Source of the DNA: Callipepla californica brunnescens | Lineage: Eukaryota > Chordata > Aves > Galliformes > Odontophoridae | Assembly: GCA_023055505.1 (NCBI GenBank) | Contig: JALIRH010000013.1 | Location: forward strand, 124,001-188,000 | DNA length: 64,000 nucleotides | Direction: 5' to 3' | Shown: positions 23,515 to 35,700 of the stretch, piece after piece | How positions within the stretch are numbered: the first letter of the stretch is position 1 | How the letters are laid out: every line of letters starts with the position of its first letter | Program-made: the position numbers and the translations under genes | Notes under the pieces: generated by a model | Databases searched by the model: none | Told to the model about the DNA's origin: nothing | What the model saw: the letters and a program-made list of their open reading frames with translations, nothing else

Positions 23515-23995
23515 GAAATGAGGACTGATCCAAAAGGAATGCCTCCTATTTTATGATGTTAATGCACAACATCAAAGACAGATGTTGGTGTTATGGCAGT
23601 AGAGGTTGAACATTCCAGCCAATATTCCATTACATTTTGTTCTTGTGCAACAGGTGGCAGCAGAAGGGCAGTTTGAGAAAATGGTGTCTGACATGGAAGT
23701 GCATGTGAAGAAAACGTGTCACTGAATTCCTCTATGTGGAAAAGATGGCACCCACTGACATTCACCAACGCTTGCTGAATGTTTGTGGAGATCAAACAGT
23801 GGATGACAGCACAGTGAGGAGCATGCAGTGCGTTTCAGCAGTAGTAACATTGACAGTGGGGCACCCCTGCTGGTGCAGATTTTGACAACAGCATGCAGGC
23901 TTTTGCCTGAAAGAGACATTAATTGTGATGAACACAGGTTCTGAGGGAGATTTGGGAAAAAGTGATTGGTGGTGAGTGTTTGCAGTTTCTTTCCT
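23515..23995 (+). mobile_element. Mariner-like DNA transposon remnant (Galluhop type)
   Basis: About 480 bp that looks like the 5' part of a mariner. The TIR-like start GGACTGATCCAAAAGGAATG is followed by CCTCCTATTTTATGATG. After a short leader come pieces of the transposase N-terminal DNA-binding region: K-M-A-P-T-D-I-H-Q-R-L-L-N-V (about 23740-23781) and G-D-Q-T-V-D (about 23788-23805). These resemble the chicken Galluhop/Mariner1 transposase. Frameshifts break it, and the DD34D catalytic half is missing. Confidence 0.65.
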
Positions 23996-26190
23996 GAAAA
24001 CACTAAAAAAAATTGCTAAAGTATATGTGCCTCAATTATTAACAAAATATTAATTTCAATAATAATCAAAATATTAACAATTCTCTTCTTGTAAAATTAT
24101 TCAGTGGAATTACTTTATGTTCTCTTTAGAATGAGGTATGTCTGCCTGGCTCCAGTGTTGCTAGCTACAGAGAGTTTTGGAAGGCAATAATCACTGTGTC
24201 TCAGTCCCATATTTGCCAAATTAGGTTAAAATTATCTGTTTCACAAGAATATGCTCAGATACATTGTGAGGAACACATTACAGATGAGATAAGCAAGGAC
24301 AAAATATAAGATGCACAAAAACTTTCAAAAAAGAAGGAAAAAATACCTAGACTTAGCAGTAACACTGATTAAAAATAAACAAAAACAAACAAAAAATCAT
24401 AACAACAACAACAAAAAAAATAGTTTCCATAAACTTTCAGATTCTCTCAGGAAGATTACCGAAATGTTTTCCTCTAGAGTTTCTTATGTGACAACATCAA
24501 TAACAAATCAAATTCACTTTTCCATGAAGTTTTTGTAAGTTAAAGCTATAACTTTATCTCCTCATATCTAATGAATAGAGAATGTACCAGTCTTCTCTAA
24601 TTCTTTAGGTTTTATAGAGAGAGTAATTAATATTTAGAGCAACTGGGGGTTATGTAATATTTCTGAGATTCTGTGAAATAATGCAGTAAGTACTCTTGAG
24701 CATGTTTTAAAATACAGGTATTTTTTTTCCGCAAGTATTTTGTTCTCAGCCAATACAGATTTAGATGTTTGTCTTGGGGATTGTAATCTGTATACTGTTT
24801 ATTCTGGGGAGAAGTCTTAGAACAGCTTATTTCTTGTAAATATTCAAAAGTAAGTGGTAGACCAAAACATGCCTATCATCTGTTTGCATTTTACAAAGTC
24901 AGTCTTCCTAATTTACTACAGATCATACAACTTTTTCCACTTTTTTTCACCCTCAGAAAGTAGTTAGATTTTCAATAGAGCATCTCATGCTTCGCAGCAC
25001 TGACAGATAGATGCAGCTTCAGTTTAAGTGAAAGATGCGTAGGCATGGTTAGCTACATGAATGTGAAATCAAGTCGTAAACACTGGTTCTGTAATCTGGG
25101 CTCATGTTCTGATAGTTCTTATCTTTATGTATCTCATTCCTCTCCATTCCCAGTGTATTATTATTCTGGAGTAGATAGTACAGTGCTTGTCTGTGGCCAA
25201 AACTATACAAGTATTTAGGTATAAAAAGTGAGAATAGATGTAATTAAAAAAGTGTGTTAGTAATTAGAAAAATTATTTTAATGAATTTGATAAAAATTTC
25301 CTGATAATTTTGGCCAACATCACTTATATGAGACTTCCTTGTGTGCTTTTGTACTACTTCTCTGTAGACATTACCTCTGGCCTTACTATGTGTTAGTATG
25401 ATGAGTATGTTGTGGATGTGGAATGCAAGAATATGGCATGTGTATTAAGAATCAATATGATGTACCATAGTTTCTCCATTAATAAACATTAAGTACTTGA
25501 GTCTGAGTGCACACAGACTCTTTTTGCCCAGTGCCATGCTGCAGACTCTGCTTTGGGCAGTCTCTATTGCACTACAGGCTTGGCACTTTCAGAATAAAGC
25601 AGCCTGAACTTTCCACAAATTTCAGAGAACTTTCCAGATCTCTCTATTGGACCAGATATTTTTAAAAGTCAATAGTTTTCTTTTTACATAATTCTGTTGC
25701 TCCCAGTGCAATAAATTAAAGCAACTGAAATATTCTGTTTTATCTTCACATTTTAATCTGAGTAGAAAATAAACATCCAGGCACTATTCTGTGTCAATGG
25801 CTCTTTGAAGAAAGAGAGAAACAGGCACCTTTTTTCCTGTTCTGCAGTAGATCCCCAAGTAATTTGCCCAGGTCATTTTATACAGTCAGCATAGCTTTCT
25901 GGCAATGTTCCTTTTTCCCAGGGCAGGGGACACAATAACTCATTACTACTGTAGGGCTCCTCATTAGCTATTTAGACAAGTTGCTGTCTGACTCCCTGAT
26001 TAATTCACATAGCTTCCTCACAAACTCTTACTTGATAAAGTGGCAGAGTTCTGGCTTGACAGGTTCCCACTCTCTAGTAAAATAATCATGTGCCTTCTGT
26101 AGTGTGCACACTGCTGGAAAACTTTCTGGGTCTGGACAAGCCGCTTGAAGAGTGACTTGGCTGCAAGACAAAGTCATGCTGGCTGAACCT
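23996..26190. other. No gene recognised (about 2.2 kb)
   Basis: AT-rich unique sequence with a CAA-rich stretch at about 24375-24420. A possible AATAAA at 25594 follows a moderately GC-rich patch, but no LTR boundary or repeat partner could be found. Confidence 0.5.
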
Positions 26191-27282
26191 TGTGGTGGTT
26201 TCACTCTGACTGACTGCCAGACTCCACCAGAGTTATTCTCTCACTCCTCCCTCTCAAAGGAAGGCAGGGATAAAATATAATGAAAAAGATCTTAAGGGTT
26301 GAGATAAGAGCAAGAAGACTGCTCACTAATTGCTGTCATAGGTAAAACAGATTCAATGTAGGGAGAGTAATGAAATTTATTCCCTGTAACAAACAGGTTC
26401 ATCCCGCAGCTCCAGTTCTGCTTACCAAAAGTGGCCCACTGAGCGCTCGCATTCTGAAGCAGTGAGAACTGAAAGCAGACTAAAAACACTTTTCCACTCT
26501 AACACATCAACCCCACAAGGGAACAGGAAATGTGGGCTGTGGTCACTCCTTGACACTTCATTTCTGCTGCTTCTTCATGGTCATTATCTGTGCCTACTCC
26601 AAGCGAGTCCCTCACAAAGGATGTCATCCTTCCCAAACTGATTCTGTGTGGACTTCCCATGGGCTGCAGCTCACCAAGTACTGCTCCAACATGGCTCTGC
26701 ACCATGGGGCCCAACGTATGGGAGCTCACTGCTCCAGAATGGCGCTCACAGGCTGCAGCTTCTCCTGATGCACCACAGGCTCCTCTCTACAGGTAGTAGC
26801 TCCACCAAAGGATGGAGGCTACCTTCTAAAAGACCTCCATGGGCTGCATTTCCCTCCAAACCACATGTATATGCTGCACCATGGGTTTCTCCTACACATG
26901 GAGATTTGCTCCATGTGGTCCCCATGGCCTGCACAGGAGGACTACCTGCTCCACTATGAGCCTCTCCTGGTCTGCAGGTGATTCTGATCTCTGCCTGGAA
27001 CTCCTCCTGCTCTCCTTTGGCACTGAAATTGGTGTCTGCAGGGCTGCATCTCTCATATTTCTCACTTCTTTCTTCCAATTTACATAGTGTTTTTTCCTTT
27101 TCTTAAATCTGTTCTCCCAAAGGCACAACCAGTATCACCCATGGCTCAGCTCTGACCTTTTGGATCAGGGGTCCCTTTTGGAGCTTGTTCTGAACTGAAA
27201 TGGAATAGCTTCTGGGCTCTGCTCACAGAGGCCACCCCATAGACCTCTCACTAGCAAAACCTTGCTATGGAATCCCAGAACA
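26191..27282 (-). repeat. Long solo LTR of an avian ERV (probable)
   Basis: About 1.09 kb. On the plus strand it starts TGTGGTGGTTTCACTC and ends CCCAGAACA. On the minus strand it contains AATAAA at about 26377, some 190 bp from its end, as expected for R-U5. The GC-rich core of repeated CCCATGGGCTGCAG and ATGTGG blocks is shared with the fragment at 13590-14152. I see no clean target duplication, so boundaries and strand are tentative. Confidence 0.55.
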
Positions 27283-28269
27283 TCTATGATATCTCCTGTG
27301 AAATTCTTGCCACAGATAGCATATTGACAATCTTTTCTACGTGCTTCTGTTTTACTGGGCAGCAAAAATACTTGTTTAAAGGCAAATACAAATTATTTCA
27401 AACTGAAACAGAAAATAAACAACTGTGGTCTGACAGACCATCTCAATTCCTGTATCGATGTGCACATCTGCACACATTACCATATCATACCGCACAAATG
27501 CCACCTTCTTGGAGCAGACATTTGTTTCTGTCTCTCAGTTTTGTCACCCTGGGATATTCCAGTGACTGTATCACATTATGTTCAACTGCTAGCCCATGTT
27601 ATCCTTCCTCTTTCCCTCTTGTTCTAGACTATGTATTTTCATCTTTTGCCTATTTGTCAGTTGTTGTCTCAGAAATACAATGGAATTTTATGTTCTGTAT
27701 CAGCAGCCATTTCCCTCATGACCAATTTTTCTTTTTCATGATAATGTGTGAAAAGGGGATACATATAAAAGAACTAATTGGTAACTTTTAATTGAGTCTC
27801 AGGAGACCCACGATCTGTGGTTGGATTAAAAAAAGCATTTTGTCTCCTGAATTTAACAATATTTAAACTTTCAGAGCATCTTAGGGCAGAGCATAGAAAG
27901 ATTCCTGTAGGTAGAACAGGGTCATTTTTACAAGGGTTGGACAAGATGACCTCCAGAGGTCTCTTCCAACATCAACTATTTTGTACCTTCTCTGCATCTC
28001 AATAATAGATCTAAGTATGTCATATCTTACTACTGTAGTAATTGCGACAAAATTGCCTTTGCTGTTTCATGCATGTAGCAATTATGTATGAGAGCTTGAA
28101 AGGATTAACTTATTCTGAAGGAACCTTTTCACATAAATATTTGTGGTACAAAGTCCTGCTTTTACTCCTGTTTTACAGAAGAGGTAACATGAGGGAATGG
28201 TTTTTAGCTTGGAAAAACCTTTCTAGAAGGAAAGTATTTAGCAGTATCTTTCAGATACTTTCAGATAGT
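27283..28269. other. No gene; includes CR1 tail scrap at ~27920-27985
   Basis: A 174-codon plus-strand open frame at 27267-27791 is the longest open frame in otherwise unique sequence. It has no domain, no plausible codon pattern and overlaps an LTR edge, so I do not call it a gene. At about 27920-27985 the string TTGGACAAGATGACCTCCAG plus CTTCCAACATC is a plus-strand CR1 3' UTR scrap. Confidence 0.55.
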
Positions 28270-28737
28270 TGGTCCAGGTAGCCAAGAAGGCCAAGGCATC
28301 CTGGCTTGCATCAGAAACAGTGTTGCCATCAGGAAAAGGGAAGTGATTGTCCCCCTGTACTCAGCTCTGGTGAGGCCACACCTCGAGTGCTCTGTCCAGT
28401 TTTGGGCCCCTCACTGCAAGAAAGACACTGAGGTCCTGGAGTATGTTCAAAGAAGGGCAGTCAAGCTGGTGAGGGACTAGAGGGAGTGGCTTCAAGTTGC
28501 ACCAGGGGAGATTCAGGCTGGATGTTAGGAAATATTACTACTCAAAGAGTGGTCAAGCACTGGAATAGGCTGCCCAGGGAGGTGGTAGTCACCAGCCCTG
28601 AAGGTGTTCAAGGTATTTTTGGACACTGTGTTGAGGGACATGTTTTAGTGAGAGCTATTAGTGATTGGTGAATGGTTGGACTGGATGATCTTACAGGTCT
28701 TTTCCAACCTTGGTGATTCTGTGATACTGTGATTCAA
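28270..28737 (+). repeat. CR1 LINE 3' fragment, plus strand
   Basis: Runs from the CATCCTGGCTTGCATCAGAA block through TCTGGTGAGGCCACACCTCG and a deleted middle to GGCTGCCCAGGGAGGTGGT, then the 3' UTR GGACTGGATGATCTTACAGG and a GTGATTCTGTGATACTGTG tail. The frame is broken. Confidence 0.85.
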
Positions 28738-30045
28738 TAGCTGTGAACAGCAGTTAGGAACTTGAGAGCCGTTTTCTTACAACTAGTTGAATTTTTTTCT
28801 ATCCTCGATGTTTGGAGGGATCAGGTCTCCAGTTTTCTGATCATCTGTACTTGGTAGAAAAAAAAATTACCTTAAATAACTTCTAGTTACATAAAGCATA
28901 ACAAATAGACTCAGCAACACACTACAATTCAAGGTAGCGTCGCATTATTTATGGTTAGAAAGTACAGTTATGTTCTTTATGGACTCTTCTGCTCAGTTGC
29001 TCATCCAAAACATTATGGAACAATCTTTTGGAACTGTATTTCAAAAATACTTTGGCCAAAATTGAATAAAATATGTAATTATTTCATTTGAGGTGTTTTT
29101 TTTTTGTTTTGTTTTGTTTTTTTTTTTAACTCAATTTGTAATTAAAAAAATCATTTTCTAATTGAAGGAGTTCTAAAATTAAAGGTTGATATGCTCAATT
29201 TATAACATACTATCAGCAAGTGATTGCAATTTTCTGATGGCAGTCTATACTTGCCTATAACTGCTTAAGGCATATTTTGGTAAAATAAGACAGTATGATA
29301 AATGGGTATTTAACACTTTTCCAAATTGTGTATTTCTCTTCCATGTAGTTACTGTGGGAAGCATATTAGATGATATTTAATAATATGAACTAGTCGAAAG
29401 ATTTCTGTTCATTCATACCTTTACTCTATTATGCCACTTCCTACATTTTAACAATCTCCCTGATGACAAATGAGGAAACATCTGTAGTGTCAGAATAAAA
29501 AAGGAAGCCAATGTAAAACAATAGAGGTTTTTGTTTTGTACGATTTATACTTCATTTACAAGAAATGTAGGCTAGAGAGCAAGGGGGTGGGATTACAATT
29601 GCTTACTCTGCAGGCTTCTACTATCTGAAGCCTATAGAGAGTCAGCTTTGAAATATAGTGTAAAGAAAAATAAAAACACAGCCAACTATGTAGGATTATT
29701 TATATATTCTCTTTATAGTTATCAACATTCTCCTGAGCTCTGATTCTGAACAGATTTTTGTTTGGATTTACTTTTATGCTTTGTTTTGCTGCCTTGAGTT
29801 ACTGTTCTGATTTCAGCACTTCAGGTACATCTCAACAACCTCAGGTCTTTCTGAACAGAAACTAGCTGGATATTTCTTTCCAAAGGCTTTGAACGAGGTC
29901 ATAGAATATCTTGGGTATTGTAGCAAGCTCTGCAGAACATTCATATTTCACTTATATTGCATATCAAAGTGGCTGTATCCAGAGGTAATGTTACACGTTT
30001 TATATTACCAAGGAGAACATATTAGGTAAATATGTATTTTAATAT
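28738..30045. other. No gene recognised
   Basis: AT-rich unique sequence with T-rich runs at about 29097-29128. No supported coding region or repeat. Confidence 0.5.
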
Positions 30046-30141
30046 ATAGAAACATAGAATCATAGAATATTCCAAGTTATATTTTACTATATACTATCTA
30101 ATATCTACTATACTGTATTTTTTTTAGAAGAAGAAGAAGAA
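30046..30141 (-). repeat. CR1 tail scrap and short GAA run
   Basis: AGAAACATAGAATCATAGAA at 30049-30068 is a minus-strand CR1 3' terminal motif with little else attached. A short AGA-repeat follows at about 30127-30141. Confidence 0.5.
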
Positions 30142-31241
30142 GGACATGTCAATGAAATGCATACTGAAGTTCACAGGATCACAGGATCACAGAACTGTAG
30201 AGGTTGGAAGAGATATCTAGAGATCACCTAGTCCAACCCGCCCCATCAAAGCAGGCTTCCTAGACCAGGTTGCACAGGTAGGTGTCCAGTTGGGTCTTGA
30301 ATATCTAACAACCACTCTGGGCAGCCTGTTCCACTGCTCCATCACCCTCACTGTGAAGAAGTTCCCATACACATTTGTACAGAACTTCCTATGCATCATT
30401 TTGTGGTAATTTCCCCTTGTCCTATTGCCACACGCTGCAGAGAAGAGTTCAGCCTCATCCCTTTGCCTCCCACTCCTTAGATATTTACAGATGTGAGTCT
30501 TCTTTTCTCAGGGATGAACAGATCCAGGTCTCTAAGCCACTCCTCATTAGGGAGGTGTTCCATGTCCTTTCTCATATTTGTGGACCTCCACTGGACTCTT
30601 TCCAGGAGATCCCTGTCTTTTTGCACCAGAGAGCCCAGAACTGGACACAGTACTCCAGGTGAGGCCTCACCAGGGCAGAGTAGAGGGGGAGGATCACCTC
30701 CCTTGACCTGCTGGCCACACTCTTTTTAATGCACCCCAGGATGTCATTGGCCTTCTTTGCCACCAGGTCACACTGCTGGCTCATGGCCAACCTGTCATCC
30801 ACCAGGACACCCAGGTCCCTCTCTGCAGAGCTCCTATCCAACAGGTCACCCTTCACCTGTTTTTTTTTTGTTGTTGTTGTTGTTTTTCTGCTCAACTCTC
30901 CAGCCTGTCCAGGTCTCAGTGAACGGCAGCACAGCCTTCTGGCATGTCAGCCATTTCTCCCAGCTTCGTATCATCAGCAAACTTACTGAGGGTGGCCTCT
31001 ATCACCTCATAAAGGTCATTGATGAAGATGTTGAACAGGACCAGACCCAGAACCAGCCCCTGAGGAACACTGCTAAGTACAGGCCTCCAACTGAAAACTG
31101 AACTCTGCACCACTGATCACAACCCTCTGAGCTCTGCCAGTCATCCAGTTCTCAACCCACCTCACCCATCCATTCCATGCTTCCTCAGCTTTGTTATAAG
31201 GAAGCTGTGGGAGAAAGTGTAAAATGGCTTGTTGAAATCAA

Positions 31242-31381
31242 GGTAGACCACATCCACTTCTCTCCTCCCATTCACTCAGTCAGTAGTGACATCGCAGAAG
31301 GCTACCAGGTAGGTAGACCACATCCACTGCTCTCCTCCCATTCACCCAGCCAGTAGTGACTTCACAGAAGGCTACCAGGTT
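31242..31381 (-). repeat. 70-bp tandem duplication within CR1 RT
   Basis: Two successive copies start GGTAGACCACATCCACT at 31242 and 31312 and both end AGAAGGCTACCAGGT. The frame shifts across it (70 is not a multiple of three). Confidence 0.9.
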
Positions 31382-31540
31382 AATCGAGCATGACCTCCCC
31401 CTGGTGAACCCATGTTGACTACTCATTATAACTCTCTTCTCATAACTGCCTGGAGATGGCACCCAGAACAAACTGTTCCATCAGCTTTCCAGGGATGGAG
31501 GTGAGGCTGACTGGCCTTTAGTAAACCATTTCCTTCCGAC

Positions 31541-31878
31541 ACTTTTATGAGGGTATCTCCCTGGCACCCCTCCCTCTGTCCCACCACAGAATTACTTGGA
31601 CAGTCAGTCTCCTGCTCACACTCTCCAATGGTTGTCCATCTCTCCACCTCCTCTCTGAGGTCTACCACCAGGCTGAGTAGTTCATCCACCTGCTCACACT
31701 TTGAGCAGGTGAAATCCTGGCCACCCACCCCCTGCAGCAGCAGGCTCAGGCAGTTCCTGCAGCCAGTGGCCTGAACCACCACCTCTCTAGGCAGGCCCTT
31801 CATCTGGGTCACCACAGTCTTCTCGTGGCAAGCCTGCTGTCTGGTGGAGACTATGGTTAATCTAGAGATATGCTTCAA
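31541..31878 (-). pseudogene. CR1 ORF1 N-terminal fragment
   Basis: Minus-strand remnant of CR1 ORF1, the nucleic-acid-binding protein of the element. It encodes S-T-R-Q-Q-A-C near the start, a zinc-finger-like C-x2-C ... C-x2-C (C-R-N-C and C-S-K-C), and a coiled-coil-like segment (L-L-S-L-V-V-D-L-R-E-E-V-E-R). It matches ORF1 of the plus-strand CR1 at 58529. The esterase half is absent because of the internal deletion. Confidence 0.75.
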
Positions 31879-32057
31879 GAAGAAGATGGAGATGTTTGCA
31901 GGGAACTGAGTTTCTGTGAGAACTTCTCACTGCAGATTTACCTATGCTCCTATGTGACTTCCTTAGAAAATGGCTGTAGTTTCTTAGTTTTAACACTATG
32001 TTAATCTGTAAAGGGCCTGAAAAGAGTCAAGAATCTAGTAAAATAATGGAGCACATA

Positions 32058-32374
32058 TATAAAGCAAGCAAAGGTGGTGACAGAGCTTTTATTTGAGGTA
32101 GAGGCACTACAGAAAGAGATGTTACAGATAAGGGGGAATGAACTCACCCCTCCCGGTGACCGTTTAGGCTGAGGAATGCAGCTGCCTCTCGTTCGAGCCA
32201 GAGAGGGGGGGGGCAACCCGCGCAGGCTCTGAGTGGATCTGTGCTCCCGGAAGCACCTCCGGAAGCACCACCGAGAGGGAGAGAGTGAGAGGTCGGGTGG
32301 ACCTGGGCTCCTCCGCTCCAGTCACTCAGATGCTCATTCACTGGTTCAGGCTGTGACCAGGCAATCCCACTACA
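32058..32374 (-). repeat. 3' LTR of ERV-L copy 2
   Basis: 317 bp, lacking about 25 bp present in the 5' LTR (around 37882-37907). Its outer end has mutated to TATAAAGC where the partner has TGTAAAGC. It adjoins the ACATA target copy at 32053-32057. Confidence 0.9.
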
Positions 32375-32723
32375 CTCCACGCCTTCACAGCATGAACCAG
32401 CAACTGAGCAGGTTGGGCATAATCTCCTGCTGTTCCGATGGCTCAAAATACCAAGTACATCCCGACGCATGTACAATACCTGCCGCAATATAGAATGTTA
32501 AGGCACTGAAGGTCATTATTTTTAGTCCCTTCTTGTGGTTTTCTTGGGCCAGTGCTTGATGTTCCTTCTGGAGTCATATCTTCTTTAAGGACGAGTAGGT
32601 TCACACTCGACAGTTGCCGAAATTTCAGCAGTCCACCACCGGATGTCATGATGTTTCCTCATGGTCACTGGAGCATGCTGGAGTGGTGTTGCTCCTGCCG
32701 GCTGTCCTGTGAACTTCATAACC
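32375..32723 (-). other. Post-pol leader of ERV-L copy 2, no env
   Basis: About 350 bp between the pol stop and the 3' LTR. On the minus strand it encodes the cysteine-rich string [14 protein letters not shown] and G-S-C-C also found in copy 1, then a purine-rich tract before the LTR. Too short for env. Confidence 0.65.
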
Positions 32724-35700
32724 TCAAGGGGAGTAATACAGATGTTTAACAGGTACAAGGAGGGGTAAGTCTGCCCTCCATGGTAAGATACAGGCTGTAT
32801 TTCGGTCTTCAGTCAATACCTCTGCCTGTACTGGAACATGGCCTGGCCTTTGATACCATACCCTTTGGCCTGATATCTGTGGTTGGATCACTACATCAGG
32901 TACCAAGGGGGGAGTTCTAATTTGCCATAAGGACATGATTAATGTTCCCTTTGCAATGAAAATCGGAGTGTCAACTACAACCTCTGTTGGCCATGCACCG
33001 ACCACAGGAGGGTTTACTGATCCCCCAACCTCTAACAGTCTCCCCCAAGGTTCAAGGAGACCACACCATTTTGGTCCTACTTGCACCTTCCAAGGCCATT
33101 TTACCTTGTGTTTCCCAGGCTCTAGGTCATCAGGGGCAGGGAGCAGAAGATTATTCATGGTGCCAACTTGTGGCTTAAGTGAGGTGTCTTTGCTAGAGAT
33201 TTGTATCCTAAGTGGAGAGGCCCAAGTTGTCTGCAACATTCTTAAAGCGCTGGGTCTACCATCCCTCGGTCTCTCATTCAAGTCCCGCAGGGTTGCATAA
33301 AGCCTCTTGGTCCACCCCTGCAAGGACTGTGAATCTGCCTTCAGAGCAGCCTTCAGGATTCCATTATACCTTTCTATTAAGCCTGCTCCCGTTGGATTAT
33401 AGGGCAGGTGAAACCGCCATTCAATGTTGTTTTCTTCAGCCCACTTTTGTACAGTTGTACCTGTGAAATGTGTACCTTGGTCACTCTCTATGACCTCAGG
33501 AGTCCCATATGATGCCATCAACTTAGTTAGAGCTTTAATGGTATAGGCTTGGTTTGCCTTCGCTACAGGATAGGCTTGCATCAATCCACTTGCTGTGTCA
33601 ACACAGGTTAGGGCATATCTGGCCCCCTCAGATCGAGGAAGGGGACCTATGTAATCAATCTGCCATCGTTGTAAAGGGTTGTGTCCTCTGGCAAGATGGG
33701 CCGTTGTTTCTGGCAGAGGTCTTGGTCTCATTTGTGAGCAAGCGTCACAGTCCTGACATGCCTGGACAATATCCAGTAACTGTATGGGCAGCCCCCATGC
33801 TTTAGCTGCTGCCCACATGGTTTTCTGTCCTGCATGCCGTAATTTCCGATGCAACCAATGGGCAGTATCTTTGGCTGATGTATTTCCTAGCCATCGAACT
33901 CGAGCCAGAGTGTCAGCTTCATCATTACCTGGTGACTGCAAGGGTTGATGTCCAGAAACGTGGTATGCTTGTACAGTCCTGTGCCTAACCACGTTCCATA
34001 TATCAACCCACATATCTTTGCCCCAGATAGGTTGAGCATGGATTGCCCAGTCCTGAGTGGCCCACTGTGCTATCCAGAGCGTGAGACCTCGGTAGACTGC
34101 CCAGCTATCCGTGCAGACATTCAATGCGCCATCGCCTGGTTCTTGAGTTATCACCATCCACACAGCTCGTAGCTCAGCCCACTGGCTACTTTGTCCATCC
34201 CCTTCGTCGAACCATATTGTTTCAGTTGAGGGTTGGTATGCGACAGCTCGATACCTACTTGGGTTCCCTCTGCTGGATCCATCTGTGTACCAGGCATCTT
34301 CTGGAATAGTGTATTTCCCCTCCTGTACAGGACTCTTCTCTGGACGAGTGACAATTATTTCCTCAGGTGTTTCACTGTGATATGTTACTGGGCCATGTAT
34401 CTTCTACAGTTCTTCCTTCAGTGGAGATGATGACAGGCGGCTTCTCTGACTGAGGTAGGCAACCCAGCGTGCCACTGTTTGTGATTGGGCCACCCCTGTC
34501 TTAGGGATGTGGGTTAGATCTTTTACCCACCCCTGAATTGGCAAAGTTGTTTTAACAATAACTTCTGCAGTTTGAGTTATCGGTTCTACCGCCTGCAGTG
34601 CAGAATAGGTAGCCAATAACTGCTTTTCAACCATGCTGTATCTTTCTTCTGCTCCATGCCAAACTTGTGACCAGAACCCAATGGGGGTCCGAACAGAACT
34701 CTGGCGCTGCCACAGACCCCAGCCAAACCCTTCTTGAGTTACATGCACATCTAGTTCGGCTGGAAGGGTTGGATCGAATACACCCAGTGCCTGGGCCTGT
34801 TTAACAGCTATTTTTGCCTGCTGGAAGGCATCTTGCTCCATTTTACCCCAATCCCATACTTGGCCTTTTTTTGTTAATCGATAGAGAGGTTTTAGGAGTT
34901 GTGCTAAGTGGGGTATAAAGGATCGCCAGTATCCTAATATACCCAAGAACTCCTGCAACTGTTTTGGTGTTGTGGGAACGGGGAACGCTTGAATCTTATC
35001 TATGATTGCGCTGGGTAAGACCTTAGTCTTACCTGACTAGATAACGCCCAGGAATTTAACTGATAACCCCAGTCCTTGTACTTTCTGTGGGTTTATAGCC
35101 CATCCTTTTTCCTGTAAATAAGTGGTTAATGATGGTAATGCCTTCTCTAATGCCTCAATTGAGTTGGATGTCAGCATCAGATCATCAATGTAATGGTACA
35201 TTTTGACAGTAGATGGTTTATTCCAATTTGCCAAGTCACGTGCTATCAGGTTATGGCAGAATGTAGGTGAATGCACGTATCCCTGAGGTAGGACTTGAAA
35301 AGTCCACTGCCTGCCGTCCCATGTAAATGCAAACTGGTCTTGAGATTCCTCAGCAATTGGAATGCTAAAAAATGCATTTGCTAAATCCAAAACACAATGA
35401 TATGTTTCTATTTCTCTACTTAACGTATACATGAGGGAGGCAATGTTGGGTACGGCTGCGTGTATCGGTGGAGTGACTTTATTTAGTTCTCTGTAGTCTA
35501 CCGTCATTCGCCATGTAGCATCTGACTTCCTGACTGGCCATATGGGGGAGTTGTATGGGCTGTGTGCAGGTCTAATAATCCCTACTCTCTCCAACTCCTG
35601 CACAGTCTTGGTAATTTCTTCTTGCCCACCAGGGAGTCTGTATTGTTTCGTATTTGTTATCCGGCGGGGTTGTGGCAAACAAATAGGCTCAATTTTTGCA

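Larger units (their letters stand above)
30171..31890 (-). mobile_element. CR1 LINE with 5' ORF1 but internal deletion
   Basis: The 3' tail (CACAGGATCACAGGATCACAG) is at the low-coordinate end, followed by 3' UTR and RT sequence to about 31505. RT includes S-S-Q-H-G-F-T-R-G-R-S-C near 31405-31440 and F-A-D-D-T-K-L near 30970-30990. From about 31541 the sequence switches to the start of ORF1, reaching the ORF1 initiator region at about 31860. Endonuclease, the early RT and most of ORF1 are missing. A 70-bp tandem duplication lies at 31242-31381. A T-rich GTT microsatellite at about 30861-30885 interrupts the RT. Confidence 0.8.

Noticed and set aside
25500..25640. Possible LTR end with AATAAA at about 25594
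   Set aside because: No terminal dinucleotides, partner copy or target duplication could be found.
27267..27791. 174-codon open frame on the plus strand
   Set aside because: It starts inside an LTR edge, has no domain or plausible start context, and low-complexity hydrophobic composition; long chance frames are expected in 64 kb.
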